Positions 38,422 to 45,705 are shown, counted from the stretch's first letter. The stretch is 47,697 bases of DNA from Patescibacteria group bacterium (GCA_040753135.1 JBFMGR010000003.1:14532-62228), one strand, 5' to 3'. Made by a program: numbers and translations. Notes: generated by a model from the letters alone, not told the origin.

Positions 38422-40257
38422 ATGCCAATCAATATAAGAAAATATCATCCTTACCGCTTACTTTATATCGTCGCAGTTGTCGGCTTTTTTCTTTTTTCGT
38501 TCACACAGCCTGATCATATTTTTCGGCTCCTCACATTTCTCTTAGCGTGGGCTCCGGTTGCCTGGGAAGCGCTTAAATCTCTCAAAGAGAAAAAATTCGG
38601 CAGCGAGTTATTTTTTGTGCTGGCCGCAGTCATTGCGCTGATTGGCGATGAAGAGCTGGCAATGACGGTTGTGCTTCTCGTCGTCCTGGTCGCGGAATAC
38701 TTTGAGGAACTGGTAGAAGAACGAACGGAGCGAGCAATTGAAAGTTTGCTAAAGCTTGTCCCCGATACTGTTTTAGTCCAGCAAGATAACGAGGAAAAAT
38801 TACTGCCGATAAGCGAAGTTCGCATCGGAATGAGAGTAGTTGTCAAAACCGGAACAAGTATTCCGGTTGACGGCAGAGTCGCTCATGGAAAGGCAGAGGT
38901 TAATGAGGCCTCGCTTACCGGCGAAAGCGCCGTCAAAACAAAGCGAGCGGGCGATCCGGTTTTTTCAGGAACATTTGTGGAGAACGGAAGTGTAATTGTG
39001 GAAACTGAAAAAGTCGGTGAAAACACCATGTTTGGCCGCATTCGCCGCTTGATGGAAGATGCAGAAAAGCGTAAGGCCGGTATTCAAATTCTCGCCGATA
39101 AGGTCGCCTACATACTCACCCCGCTCCTTATTCTTTTTATCGGCGCCGTCTGGCTGTTCACGAAGGACATCAAACTAGTGATTACGTTTTTGGTATTCGG
39201 CTCGCCGATTGAGCTTGCGCTCGTTACGCCGCTCGCCATTCTTGCCGGCACCGTGTCAGCGTTTCGTAGAGGCGTGATTGTGAAAGGCGGGCTCGCGCTC
39301 GAACGGTTTGCAAAAGTTGATACATTGATACTTGATAAGACCGGGACGCTCACCATCGGCGAACCGAAAGTTATTTCTGTCCAAACGATTGACGCGGAGC
39401 ACTCGGATAAAGATGTGATCCGCATGGCCGCCATTGCTGAAAAGCGATCGGGGCATGTTCTTGCCTCGGCCGTGCTTGCAAAAGCAAAGGAGGAGGGAAT
39501 AACGGTTCCAGAACCCGATTATTACGAGTATATCCCAGGCCACGGCGCGACCGTTCGCTATCAAAATCAAAACATTCGGCTCGGCAGCAAGCACTATATT
39601 GAAGCGAAAGACCACGGCAACGTTAAAGTGGGCGCGATGCTTGAATGCGCAGACGAAGACGCGCTCCACTCGTCTTTTTATCTTGCCTGCGGCGAGAAGC
39701 TGTGCGGCATGATTTGCGTTGCCGATGAACTGCGCGGCGACGCCGTTTCGACCATTGAGCATTTCAAAGAGGGAGGCATGAAAAATATTATTCTTTTAAG
39801 CGGCGATCGCGATGAAGTGGCAAAGCGAGTGGCAAATAAACTTGGAATTAGCGAGGCCTATGGTGGAGTTCTACCGGACGCTAAATTAAAGAAAATTCAG
39901 GAATTGCAGAAGCAGGGTCATCGCGTAGCAATGATCGGCGACGGTGTGAATGACGCGCCGGCTCTCAAAGCCGCCGATGTCGGGATTGCCATGGGCGCGA
40001 TGGGTATGGAGCCAGCCATTGAGGCGTCCGATATTGCGCTCATGTCCAACGATTTAAGCAAAGTCGTTTCAGTGCACGAAATATCGCGCCGCGTTATCCG
40101 TACCATCAAGCAAAACATAATCTTGGGTCTTGGACTCACGCACGGTCTTGGCATGGCGCTTGCGTTCTTGCATGTGCTAAATCCCATACAAGCCGCGTTT
40201 TTCCACGCCGTACCCGATCTCTTAATTTTGTATAATTCCGGTCGTTTGATTCGCTAA
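38422..40257 (+). CDS. P1B-like heavy-metal P-type ATPase, variant metal site
   Basis: The 611 residues have the P1B layout without an N-terminal metal-binding domain: LTGESAVKTKRAGDPVFSGT, the segment before the P-domain VFGSPIELALVTPLAILAGT, DKTGTLTIGEPK, GDGVNDAPALKAADVGIAMG, and a C-terminal pair of membrane segments. The usual CPC/SPC of segment 6 is SPI, and the usual SEHP of the nucleotide domain is SGHV. Metal choice is therefore unclear. The coding DNA is visibly more G+C rich and uses different codons from its neighbours, which suggests transfer next to tRNA-Asn. No SD is present. Confidence 0.88.
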   Translation: MPINIRKYHPYRLLYIVAVVGFFLFSFTQPDHIFRLLTFLLAWAPVAWEALKSLKEKKFGSELFFVLAAVIALIGDEELAMTVVLLVVLVAEYFEELVEERTERAIESLLKLVPDTVLVQQDNEEKLLPISEVRIGMRVVVKTGTSIPVDGRVAHGKAEVNEASLTGESAVKTKRAGDPVFSGTFVENGSVIVETEKVGENTMFGRIRRLMEDAEKRKAGIQILADKVAYILTPLLILFIGAVWLFTKDIKLVITFLVFGSPIELALVTPLAILAGTVSAFRRGVIVKGGLALERFAKVDTLILDKTGTLTIGEPKVISVQTIDAEHSDKDVIRMAAIAEKRSGHVLASAVLAKAKEEGITVPEPDYYEYIPGHGATVRYQNQNIRLGSKHYIEAKDHGNVKVGAMLECADEDALHSSFYLACGEKLCGMICVADELRGDAVSTIEHFKEGGMKNIILLSGDRDEVAKRVANKLGISEAYGGVLPDAKLKKIQELQKQGHRVAMIGDGVNDAPALKAADVGIAMGAMGMEPAIEASDIALMSNDLSKVVSVHEISRRVIRTIKQNIILGLGLTHGLGMALAFLHVLNPIQAAFFHAVPDLLILYNSGRLIR

Positions 40258-40389
40258 ATTGTAGCGGTGCGCGCTGGAAAAATTTCGTTTTTAATCTAAG
40301 ATAACCTTATGAAGCTCGGTATTATCCTGCAATCTAATAAACCTGATACGTGTGAAATACATTGTTTTCATCCTTTCGTTCTAAATCCT

Positions 40390-40432
40390 GCCCAAAAGCA
40401 AAACTCCCGAGACGGGAGTTTTGCTTTTGGGC
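40390..40432. repeat. 20-bp perfect inverted repeat after the ATPase gene
   Basis: gcccaaaagcaaaactcccg (40390-40409) pairs perfectly with 40413-40432 around loop aga. No T-run follows; the next -35 box starts two bases later. It probably ends or stabilises the ATPase mRNA. The rest of 40258-40434 holds no gene that I see. Confidence 0.8.
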
Positions 40433-40434
40433 TC

Positions 40435-40464
40435 TTGACACTAACATAGTTTTGGGTATATACT
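40435..40464 (+). promoter_or_regulatory. Promoter of the DUF5320 gene
   Basis: TTGACA (40435-40440) and TATACT (40459-40464) are separated by 18 bases. The ~60-base leader contains a ggtag/ctacc stem (40472-40498) with loop sequence gcgcaataaaggtcggg, then AT-rich sequence up to the ATG. Confidence 0.75.
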
Positions 40465-40528
40465 CATAATAGGTAGGCGCAATAAAGGTCGGGCTACCAA
40501 ATAATAATTAATTATTTAAGACAAAACT

Positions 40529-40762
40529 ATGCCAAGATATGACGGAACTGGCCCTATGGGTTTCGGACCAGGCACTGGTTGGGGCATGGGTCCCTGCGGC
40601 TTGGGCTGGGGGCGTGGCTGGGGTTATGGCTATGGATTCAGAAGGTTCATCTCTCCTAAAAATGAACTTTCTGTTTTAGAAGAAGAAAAACAACTGCTTG
40701 AGGAAGAATTAACTGTTATTCGCGAGGAAATTGCCAGCTTAAAAAAGGAGCAGAATAAATAA
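40529..40762 (+). CDS. DUF5320 family protein
   Basis: The 77 residues begin MPRYDGTGPMGFGPGTGWGM, the Gly/Met/Pro-rich start that defines this family, continue with a Gly/Trp/Tyr stretch, and end in a coiled coil (LSVLEEEKQLLEEELTVIREEIASLKKEQ). Proteins of this type are often beside DUF134 regulators and NifX/NifB-like iron-cluster genes in anaerobes, suggesting a metal or redox link; the role is unproven. A strong promoter lies upstream, but there is no SD. Confidence 0.85.
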   Translation: MPRYDGTGPMGFGPGTGWGMGPCGLGWGRGWGYGYGFRRFISPKNELSVLEEEKQLLEEELTVIREEIASLKKEQNK

Positions 40763-40763
40763 A

Positions 40764-40813
40764 AGAAGGCGCGGAACCCCGTCCTTTCAAAGAATGGACG
40801 GGGCAGGCCTTCT
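40764..40813 (+). promoter_or_regulatory. Stable hairpin between DUF5320 and DUF134 genes
   Basis: Outer arms agaaggc (40764-40770) and gccttct (40807-40813) enclose a perfect 8-bp stem ccccgtcc/ggacgggg. No T-run follows, so it is either a weak terminator or an mRNA-stabilising element. Confidence 0.65.
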
Positions 40814-40843
40814 TCAAGCATTAGTTTACCATAAAATAAATTT

Positions 40844-41125
40844 ATGCCCAGACCGCGACTTTGTCGAAGAATTAGATTTAACCCAAATGCAACTTATTTC
40901 AAGCCCCAAGGGGTGCCAATGAGGTTTTTAGGGGTGGTCGAATTAACTACCGAAGAGGTAGAAGCTTTGAGGTTGAAAAATATCAAAGATTTAGACCAAA
41001 AAGAAGCAGCTCAAAAGATGAATACTTCCCAAAGCACTTTTCAGAGAATTTTGTCCTCGGCTTACAAAAAAATCACTAAAGCGCTGATAGAAGGTAAAGC
41101 AATAAAGATAGTGAAAATAGAATAG
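40844..41125 (+). CDS. DUF134 DNA-binding protein
   Basis: The 93 residues match DUF134: MPRPRLCRRIRFNPNATYFKP at the start, RFLGVVELTTEEVEALRLKNIKDLDQKEAAQKMNTSQSTFQRILSSAYKKITKALIEGKAI, a sigma-4-like helix-turn-helix. It probably regulates the adjacent DUF5320 gene. A CATAAA lies 8 bases before the ATG, so the mRNA may be leaderless. Confidence 0.9.
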   Translation: MPRPRLCRRIRFNPNATYFKPQGVPMRFLGVVELTTEEVEALRLKNIKDLDQKEAAQKMNTSQSTFQRILSSAYKKITKALIEGKAIKIVKIE

Positions 41126-41166
41126 CGGTTGAAATATGAATTTTTTGGAGGCAAGATATAATAGTA

Positions 41167-42657
41167 ATGAATGTCATGAAACTCAAGCCGGCTGTTTTAA
41201 TTTTTGTCTTGAATTTAGCAATCGCCAATTCTGTATTTGCTGTTTGGCCGGTTTTTCATGCTAATCCAGAGCGAACCGGCTATCTAAACTCAACGGCGCC
41301 GTCAAAGCCGAAGATTCTTTGGCAGATTACCAGAAAAGATTTAGGAAATTACGGAATAAAAGAATTTGAAGCCGGGCAGATCGCGCCAGTGATAAGCGGA
41401 AGTAAAGTTTTTGTTGCCGGAGCTTATGTTTTGGCTTTAGAGCTAAAAACCGGAAAATTGCTTTGGCAATATCGCGATTCAGCGGCTGATTTTTATCCTT
41501 CAGGTGCTTTAGCTGTTGGCAATGAAAAGATTTTTGTTGCGGTAAATAATACCGACAACCTCCGGACAATGGATCAGGGCTATATTTACGCCCTTAATCA
41601 AGCAACCGGAAAGTTTTTGTGGAAAACAAAACTTAATCGTTCAGTTTCCCATTCCTACCCCCTAATTGTTGAGAATAAAATTTTCATTGGCGATGATTCG
41701 GGAATAGTTTACGCACTGAATTCAGAAACCGGCAAAATTGTCTGGCAAAAATATCTGGATTCAGCCGAGGTGATTCATTCGTCGCCGGCTTATTATAACG
41801 GTTTACTTTATATTGGCACCGAAGGCTCAAGCCGGAGCAATGAAAACCCAAGCCGGTTGTATGCGCTTAATTATCAAACCGGTGAAGTTGTTTGGCGGTA
41901 CGAGATTGATTTTTTATCCGGAAAACTGAATTTGATTCATGGGACTCCGGCAATATCAAACAATATAGTTTATTTTGGCTCTGAAAACGGATATTTTTAT
42001 GCGGTTTCGGCTGATAATGGCAAGCTGGTTTGGAAAAAACAGATTGGTTTTGGTGCAGACAATATAGTTGGAATAACCACTGCTCCGTCTGTGGGCTATG
42101 GAAAGGTTTTTGTTAATACCTGGTCTGGGAATTTTTTTGCCCTGAAGCGGGATACCGGAGATATTGTTTGGGAATTTTCAACTGAACCAGGCGAAGCAAA
42201 TTCAGCCCCGGTTTTAGCAGATAAAAAAGTTTATTTTGGCGCAGGCGATTATTTTTACTGCCTGGATGCTAATACCGGTAAGTTGATTTGGAAAGAAAAA
42301 TGGGGCGGTTTTTCAGCCGCACTGGCAGAGGGGATTTTAATAGCCATAAATCCACTGGCAATGGAAGGTTTTTCTGATCAGGGGATTATTTTGGCAGTTT
42401 CAGATAAGGCCAAGAGCGCTGAAGCAGTTAAGCCCAATCAAGAATCAAAAACACCTGAATTAGTTGAGCAAGCGGGGCAATCAGAACAGTTAGAACCAGA
42501 GATGTCTGGACCGAAACAAGAACAAGCAAAACCAGCTGACTTTTGGAGCAATTTTGAGAAAAAATTAAAATGGCAGAGCGTTGCCGTGGTTATTGCGGGG
42601 CTAATAAGCATTTTTGGTATAATTTATTTATATTTGAGGGGTCGAAAAAATAATTAA
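41167..42657 (+). CDS. Exported PQQ-like beta-propeller protein with C-terminal membrane anchor
   Basis: The protein begins with a signal peptide (KLKPAVLIFVLNLAIANSVFA); starts at 41167 or 41176 are both possible. Seven or so propeller blades follow, each with the PQQ-type signature ALxxxTGKxxWxxxL (for example LALELKTGKLLWQ, YALNQATGKFLWKTKL, YALNSETGKIVWQKYL, YAVSADNGKLVWKKQI, FALKRDTGDIVWEF, YCLDANTGKLIWKEKW). A disordered Glu/Gln/Pro linker then leads to a membrane segment (VAVVIAGLISIFGIIYLYL) and a basic tail. It resembles BamB-type proteins, but real PQQ binding is not implied. A TATAAT lies at 41157. Confidence 0.88.
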   Translation: MNVMKLKPAVLIFVLNLAIANSVFAVWPVFHANPERTGYLNSTAPSKPKILWQITRKDLGNYGIKEFEAGQIAPVISGSKVFVAGAYVLALELKTGKLLWQYRDSAADFYPSGALAVGNEKIFVAVNNTDNLRTMDQGYIYALNQATGKFLWKTKLNRSVSHSYPLIVENKIFIGDDSGIVYALNSETGKIVWQKYLDSAEVIHSSPAYYNGLLYIGTEGSSRSNENPSRLYALNYQTGEVVWRYEIDFLSGKLNLIHGTPAISNNIVYFGSENGYFYAVSADNGKLVWKKQIGFGADNIVGITTAPSVGYGKVFVNTWSGNFFALKRDTGDIVWEFSTEPGEANSAPVLADKKVYFGAGDYFYCLDANTGKLIWKEKWGGFSAALAEGILIAINPLAMEGFSDQGIILAVSDKAKSAEAVKPNQESKTPELVEQAGQSEQLEPEMSGPKQEQAKPADFWSNFEKKLKWQSVAVVIAGLISIFGIIYLYLRGRKNN

Positions 42658-42669
42658 CAAGTAATTGAT

Positions 42670-43143
42670 ATGCCAATTCGCGACAGAGTAAATCAAAAAT
42701 CTTTTTGGTTTTTTTATTTTTTAATGGCTGCGGTTGTGGCTTTCTCTTATTTTTATTCGTATCTTTGGATTGACTATCCGCGGGTTAAAGAGGCTAATCC
42801 GGTTGTCCATGATTTGGCGTTGGGCTTTTCCAGAGTTTTCAATACTGCTTATGAAAACTATTATCTCTATTCACTGCCGTTTATTTTGTTGGGATTCTTG
42901 TTTATAGCAAAATTTTGCCAATGGCTGATAAGAGTTGTTGATAAAAAAGCTAAAGTCAGCGGGGATAAGCATCTGGTTATTTTTATTACTTTGCTGTCTC
43001 TGCCCAACGCGCTTCACCAGCTGATTGCGGTTTTGTTTGGGTATTATCTGATAGACAACCCAATGCTGGAATTCAAGATTACCGCGATTTTGGGATTTAT
43101 TTTGGCAATCGGATTTTTGATTTATGCGGAGACAGAAAAATAA
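42670..43143 (+). CDS. Four-segment membrane protein, hypothetical
   Basis: I recognise no family. The 157 residues have four hydrophobic segments (about 11-33, 64-86, 103-125 and 135-153). It starts 12 bases after the propeller gene stop and ends 8 bases before the next gene, so the three genes form an operon. Its role may be tied to the exported proteins on either side. Confidence 0.65.
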   Translation: MPIRDRVNQKSFWFFYFLMAAVVAFSYFYSYLWIDYPRVKEANPVVHDLALGFSRVFNTAYENYYLYSLPFILLGFLFIAKFCQWLIRVVDKKAKVSGDKHLVIFITLLSLPNALHQLIAVLFGYYLIDNPMLEFKITAILGFILAIGFLIYAETEK

Positions 43144-43151
43144 ATATTATT

Positions 43152-43856
43152 ATGTCTAAATATTTGGCAATTGTAATTGTTTGCCTGGTTGTTTTAGCAA
43201 CTGGTTTGGGAGTTTATTATTTTCAAAAAACGAAAGCGCCAACAGAGGGGGAAACTGAACAGCGAGTTCAGAATGTTGAGCCGGTTGGGCCACTAGAAGC
43301 GTCCCGAAAACCAGAACCATCTGAAATATCCGAAGTGGTTACAGGAAAATCTTCGCTCCCTGAATCTCAAAACCAGGTTGAAGAGAAAAACCAAGAGATT
43401 ATGCTTGTTAAAAACGGATTTTCCGTTTTGATTCCTGATGGCTGGAAAGAAACCGGCGCTCCTGCAGGGGTATCAGCAATGGTGTCGTATGTTGACGAGC
43501 AAATTGCTGACCCAGCGGTCAAGAAAATCAATTTTAAGACTTATTATTCAGTCCAGTATGATGTTCTGCAGGGTCAAGCCTTGGTAGAGTATGCGGGGAT
43601 CGTAAAGAACCAATTAGGCCAAGTAATTCCCGAGATCAGTTTCCAAAGTCAGGAAGCAATAAAAATAAATAATTACGAGGCTTATACGCTTGAGGCAGAA
43701 CTGAACCAGCAAGGGGTTGATTTTAAGGTGCTGATGATAATAATAAAAGGAAATCAAGATGATGTTTGGACCATTGCTTTTAACACGCCAAAAAGCAAAT
43801 GGCAGGAATATCAGGACTTGTTCCAAAGCATTGCTAAGAGTTTTGAAGTAAAGTAG
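43152..43856 (+). CDS. Membrane-anchored protein with PsbP-like domain
   Basis: The 234 residues have an N-terminal membrane anchor (AIVIVCLVVLATGLGVYYF), a disordered Glu/Pro/Ser linker (about 27-90) and a beta-rich domain: GFSVLIPDGWKETGAPAGVSAMVSY ... YEAYTLEAELNQQGVDFKVLMIIIKGNQDDVWTIAFNTPKSKWQEYQDLFQSIAKSF. The last pattern is that of PsbP/DcrB-like domains, common in CPR exported proteins of unknown role. Last gene of the propeller operon; a terminator follows. Confidence 0.8.
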   Translation: MSKYLAIVIVCLVVLATGLGVYYFQKTKAPTEGETEQRVQNVEPVGPLEASRKPEPSEISEVVTGKSSLPESQNQVEEKNQEIMLVKNGFSVLIPDGWKETGAPAGVSAMVSYVDEQIADPAVKKINFKTYYSVQYDVLQGQALVEYAGIVKNQLGQVIPEISFQSQEAIKINNYEAYTLEAELNQQGVDFKVLMIIIKGNQDDVWTIAFNTPKSKWQEYQDLFQSIAKSFEVK

Positions 43857-43897
43857 GTGATTGGGTTTTATCTTTCAGGGAATAAAATAAAAACTAA

Positions 43898-43926
43898 AAA
43901 GCTGTCCCGCAAGCGGGACAGCTTTG
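43898..43926. terminator. Bidirectional terminator
   Basis: aaagctgtcccgc and gcgggacagcttt form a 13-bp inverted repeat separated by 2 bases, between the plus-strand propeller operon and the minus-strand small genes. The stem core tcccgc is also used at 683-691. Confidence 0.85.
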
Positions 43927-43928
43927 AT

Positions 43929-44081
43929 TTACTCCACCTCTTTCCAACTTTCTGGACAGGGTGGAACTACATTTGGGTATTTGGGGATTTTTTTGCGGGC
44001 TTCTAAGATAAATTTTAGAAGCCCACTTCGCCAAAGGGCGAAGGTCAAAACCGCAATGATTACAACCCCTTCTATAGACAT
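43929..44081 (-). CDS. 50-residue membrane protein, SD-led and hairpin-packed
   Basis: The ATG at 44081 (MSIEGVVIIAVLTFALWRSG) is chosen because AAGGAGG lies 5 bases before it on the minus strand (44087-44093). One membrane segment is followed by a basic, then Pro-rich tail ending ESWKEVE. The DNA has three consecutive hairpins: 43933-43938/43960-43965, 43997-44006/44015-44024 (10 bp) and 44026-44032/44037-44043. Its SD lies over the stop region of the upstream small gene, so the two are likely translationally coupled. Confidence 0.55.
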   Translation of the reverse strand: MSIEGVVIIAVLTFALWRSGLLKFILEARKKIPKYPNVVPPCPESWKEVE

Positions 44082-44091
44082 ATTTTCCTCC

Positions 44092-44274
44092 TTATGTTTC
44101 CGGGTCATTTTCATGACCCGCCATAGAAATAAAAAATAAAGTCAACCCGATTGCAATGCTGATCGGGAAGACTATTCCCGAAAGCCATTTTGCCTGCGGA
44201 AACAGCAGGCAAAAAATGGCTTCAATGATTATTATTGATAGCCCCAAAACAAATGGGGCATCTTTTTTGCTCAC
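44092..44274 (-). CDS. 60-residue two-segment membrane protein, SD-led and hairpin-packed
   Basis: A GTG at 44274 follows AGGAGG by 5 bases. The peptide (VSKKDAPFVLGLSIIIIEAI FCLLF...) has two membrane segments and a short acidic end (GHENDPET). Hairpins lie at 44101-44108/44113-44120 (perfect 8 bp), 44146-44151/44162-44167, 44183-44197/44205-44221 (about 15 bp with a bulge) and 44241-44246/44254-44259. First gene of a two-gene minus-strand unit; function unknown. Confidence 0.55.
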   Translation of the reverse strand: MSKKDAPFVLGLSIIIIEAIFCLLFPQAKWLSGIVFPISIAIGLTLFFISMAGHENDPET

Positions 44275-44303
44275 AGCAACCTCCTTTTGATTGATTTAAT
44301 AAA

Positions 44304-44343
44304 ACTATATCCTATGGACAATGAAATTTCAATATGGTATAGT
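44304..44343. promoter_or_regulatory. Overlapping divergent promoters
   Basis: Plus strand: TGGACA (44315-44320), 17 bases, TATAGT (44338-44343). Minus strand: TTGAAA (44327-44332), 17 bases, TATAGT (44304-44309). The two are interleaved, so binding at one may exclude the other. Confidence 0.7.
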
Positions 44344-44375
44344 TGAAAATCAAAAATTTAAAAAAGGAGGCCAAG

Positions 44376-44582
44376 ATGGCTGAATTAAGTAATACCAATT
44401 GCCCGCGATGTGGGCAGAAACTTTTTTTATCAAACCAGAAAGTGAAAATCTCTAGGGTGGGGTATCGATCCTACCTCTATTGCGCTAATGGGGGGTGTAT
44501 AGCGTATGTTTACGATCAGATGTTTGTAGTCCACAGGGGTAAATTAAGACAATTAAAGTCTATTTTTCAGATAGAAAAGTAG
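44376..44582 (+). CDS. Small zinc-ribbon-like protein, SD-led
   Basis: The ATG at 44376 follows AAGGAGG (44364-44370) by 5 bases; this start is preferred to 44343. The 68 residues have CPRCGQKL and later CANGGC, consistent with a zinc ribbon, in a basic body ending QLKSIFQIEK. Possibly nucleic-acid binding. It has its own promoter and a strong terminator. Confidence 0.6.
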   Translation: MAELSNTNCPRCGQKLFLSNQKVKISRVGYRSYLYCANGGCIAYVYDQMFVVHRGKLRQLKSIFQIEK

Positions 44583-44588
44583 ATATCT

Positions 44589-44610
44589 GGCGCCCATTGG
44601 GCGCCTTTTG
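44589..44610 (+). terminator. Terminator after the small zinc-ribbon gene
   Basis: ggcgccc and gggcgcc form a perfect 7-bp stem around att, followed by TTTTG and TTTTT. Confidence 0.9.
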
Positions 44611-44629
44611 TTTTTGATATAATCAAATT

Positions 44630-45436
44630 ATGGATTTTAAGCAAAAAGTTTTAAAGATTGTAAAAAATATTCCTAAAGGGGAGTTTTTAAGTTATCAGCA
44701 AGTGGCAAAATTGGCAGGGAATAAGAAAGCAGCCAGAGCAGTGGGGAATTTTATGGCCCAGAATCAAAATCCAGCTGTTTTTTGCCATCGAGTGGTTAAA
44801 AGTAATAGTGAAGTTGGCGGTTATTCTGGGGGTCATAAGTTGGGTTGGAAAAAACTGGGTTTGCTTTTAAGAGAGGGCGTTATTGCAGTAATGCCAACAG
44901 ACACAATCTACGGCATCTGCGGTTCTGCTTTGAATAGGAAAACAGTTGAGAAAATTTATCAGTTAAAGCAAAGATCTCCGGGCAAACCAATGATTATCTT
45001 AATCTCGGATTTAGCAGAGCTTAGTTTGTTTGGAGTTAAACCAAGCCTAAAAGAACTTAAAATTCTGAAAAAACTCTGGCCCGGAAGAATTTCAATAATT
45101 TTGCCAATAAAAAACAAAGACAAAAAAGAAAGTTTATTTTATCTTCATCGGGGAACCAGCGGTTTAAGTTTTCGTTTGCCCAAAGATAAATTTTTGTTAA
45201 AGATTTTAAAGATCTCCGGACCGGTAGTGGCGCCAAGCGCAAACTTAGAAGACAAAGAACCAGCCGGAACAATTAACCAAGCAAGAAAATATTTTGGCAA
45301 TTCGGTTGTTTATTATGCCGGAAAGAAAGTTTATTCAAAAGAACCCTCAACTTTAATTAGATTCAGTAATCGCAAAATTGAAGTTTTGAGAAAAGGTGCT
45401 GATTATAAAATGCTACCTTTGTATTTATCAAAATAG
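44630..45436 (+). CDS. Fusion of O6-alkylguanine alkyltransferase-like domain and TsaC/YrdC domain
   Basis: Residues 1 to about 85 match the MGMT/Ogt active-site domain: KIVKNIPKGEFLSYQQVAKLAG, KKAARAVGNFMAQNQNPAVF, CHRVVKSNSEVGGYSGG, then KKLGLLL. The PCHR of the family is FCHR here, but the acceptor Cys is kept. Residues about 82-268 match the Sua5/YciO/YrdC fold that makes threonylcarbamoyl-AMP for the tRNA t6A modification: REGVIAVMPTDTIYGICGSA, KQRSPGKPMIILI, LWPGRISIILP, GLSFRLP and VAPSANLEDKEPA. One polypeptide thus joins DNA repair and tRNA modification. The ATG lies 6 bases after a TATAAT, so it may be leaderless. Confidence 0.9.
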   Translation: MDFKQKVLKIVKNIPKGEFLSYQQVAKLAGNKKAARAVGNFMAQNQNPAVFCHRVVKSNSEVGGYSGGHKLGWKKLGLLLREGVIAVMPTDTIYGICGSALNRKTVEKIYQLKQRSPGKPMIILISDLAELSLFGVKPSLKELKILKKLWPGRISIILPIKNKDKKESLFYLHRGTSGLSFRLPKDKFLLKILKISGPVVAPSANLEDKEPAGTINQARKYFGNSVVYYAGKKVYSKEPSTLIRFSNRKIEVLRKGADYKMLPLYLSK

Positions 45437-45468
45437 CGCCTAACTCTTTTATTATTGACGATTTAAAG

Positions 45469-45474
45469 TATAAT
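45469..45474 (+). promoter_or_regulatory. -10 element for the 45481 RNA
   Basis: TATAAT lies 7-11 bases before the expected start. The -35 region is weak (ctttta or ttttat at 17-16 spacing); the TTGACG at 45455 is too close to be its partner. Confidence 0.45.
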
Positions 45475-45480
45475 AAGAAC

Positions 45481-45622
45481 ACAATTTAATAGACAGCCAA
45501 TTCAGTTGGAAGGGCTGAGTTGGCTGTCGCAATTATTTTTCCATGGCCGGATCAAGGGTCTCACCTCCTTTCCTTGGTTCGGCCGCCTAAAACATCAGGC
45601 GCCTCACGGGGCGCCTGTTTTC
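45481..45622 (+). ncRNA. Candidate small RNA with anti-Shine-Dalgarno loop
   Basis: Three hairpins fill the region. First: gacagccaattcag with ctgagttggctgtc (45492-45505/45515-45528 approx., 14 bp with one wobble). Second: ggccggatcaagg (45545-45557) with ccttggttcggcc (45572-45584), 13 bp with two wobbles, displaying loop gtctcacctccttt. Third: caggcgcc/ggcgcctg (45596-45603/45610-45617) followed by TTTT, an intrinsic terminator. The loop CACCTCCTTT equals the 3' end of bacterial 16S rRNA. No convincing ORF is present on the plus strand. On the minus strand the same loop reads AAAGGAGGTGAG before a 17-codon TTG frame, which is the alternative explanation. Confidence 0.5.
45596..45621 (+). 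terminator. Terminator of the 45481 RNA
   Basis: Perfect 8-bp stem caggcgcc/ggcgcctg followed by TTTTCATTTT. Confidence 0.85.
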
Positions 45623-45630
45623 ATTTTAAT

Positions 45631-45672
45631 GAGAAATAAAGGAGAACTGTTCTCCTTTAGTTCTCATTTTTT
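45631..45672. terminator. Second hairpin, terminator-like
   Basis: aaaggagaac-t-gttctccttt (45638-45658) inside gagaa/ttctc arms, followed by ATTTTTTAG. It uses the same GGAGAAC/GTTCTCC palindrome as 4055-4069. Confidence 0.7.
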
Positions 45673-45705
45673 AGATTTTAATTAAAAATGCTAAAATTAT
45701 TCATT

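Noticed and set aside
45543-45590. 15-codon plus-strand ORF (MAGSRVSPPFLGSAA) as a leader peptide
   Set aside because: No SD or suitable downstream gene; it lies wholly within the predicted hairpin.
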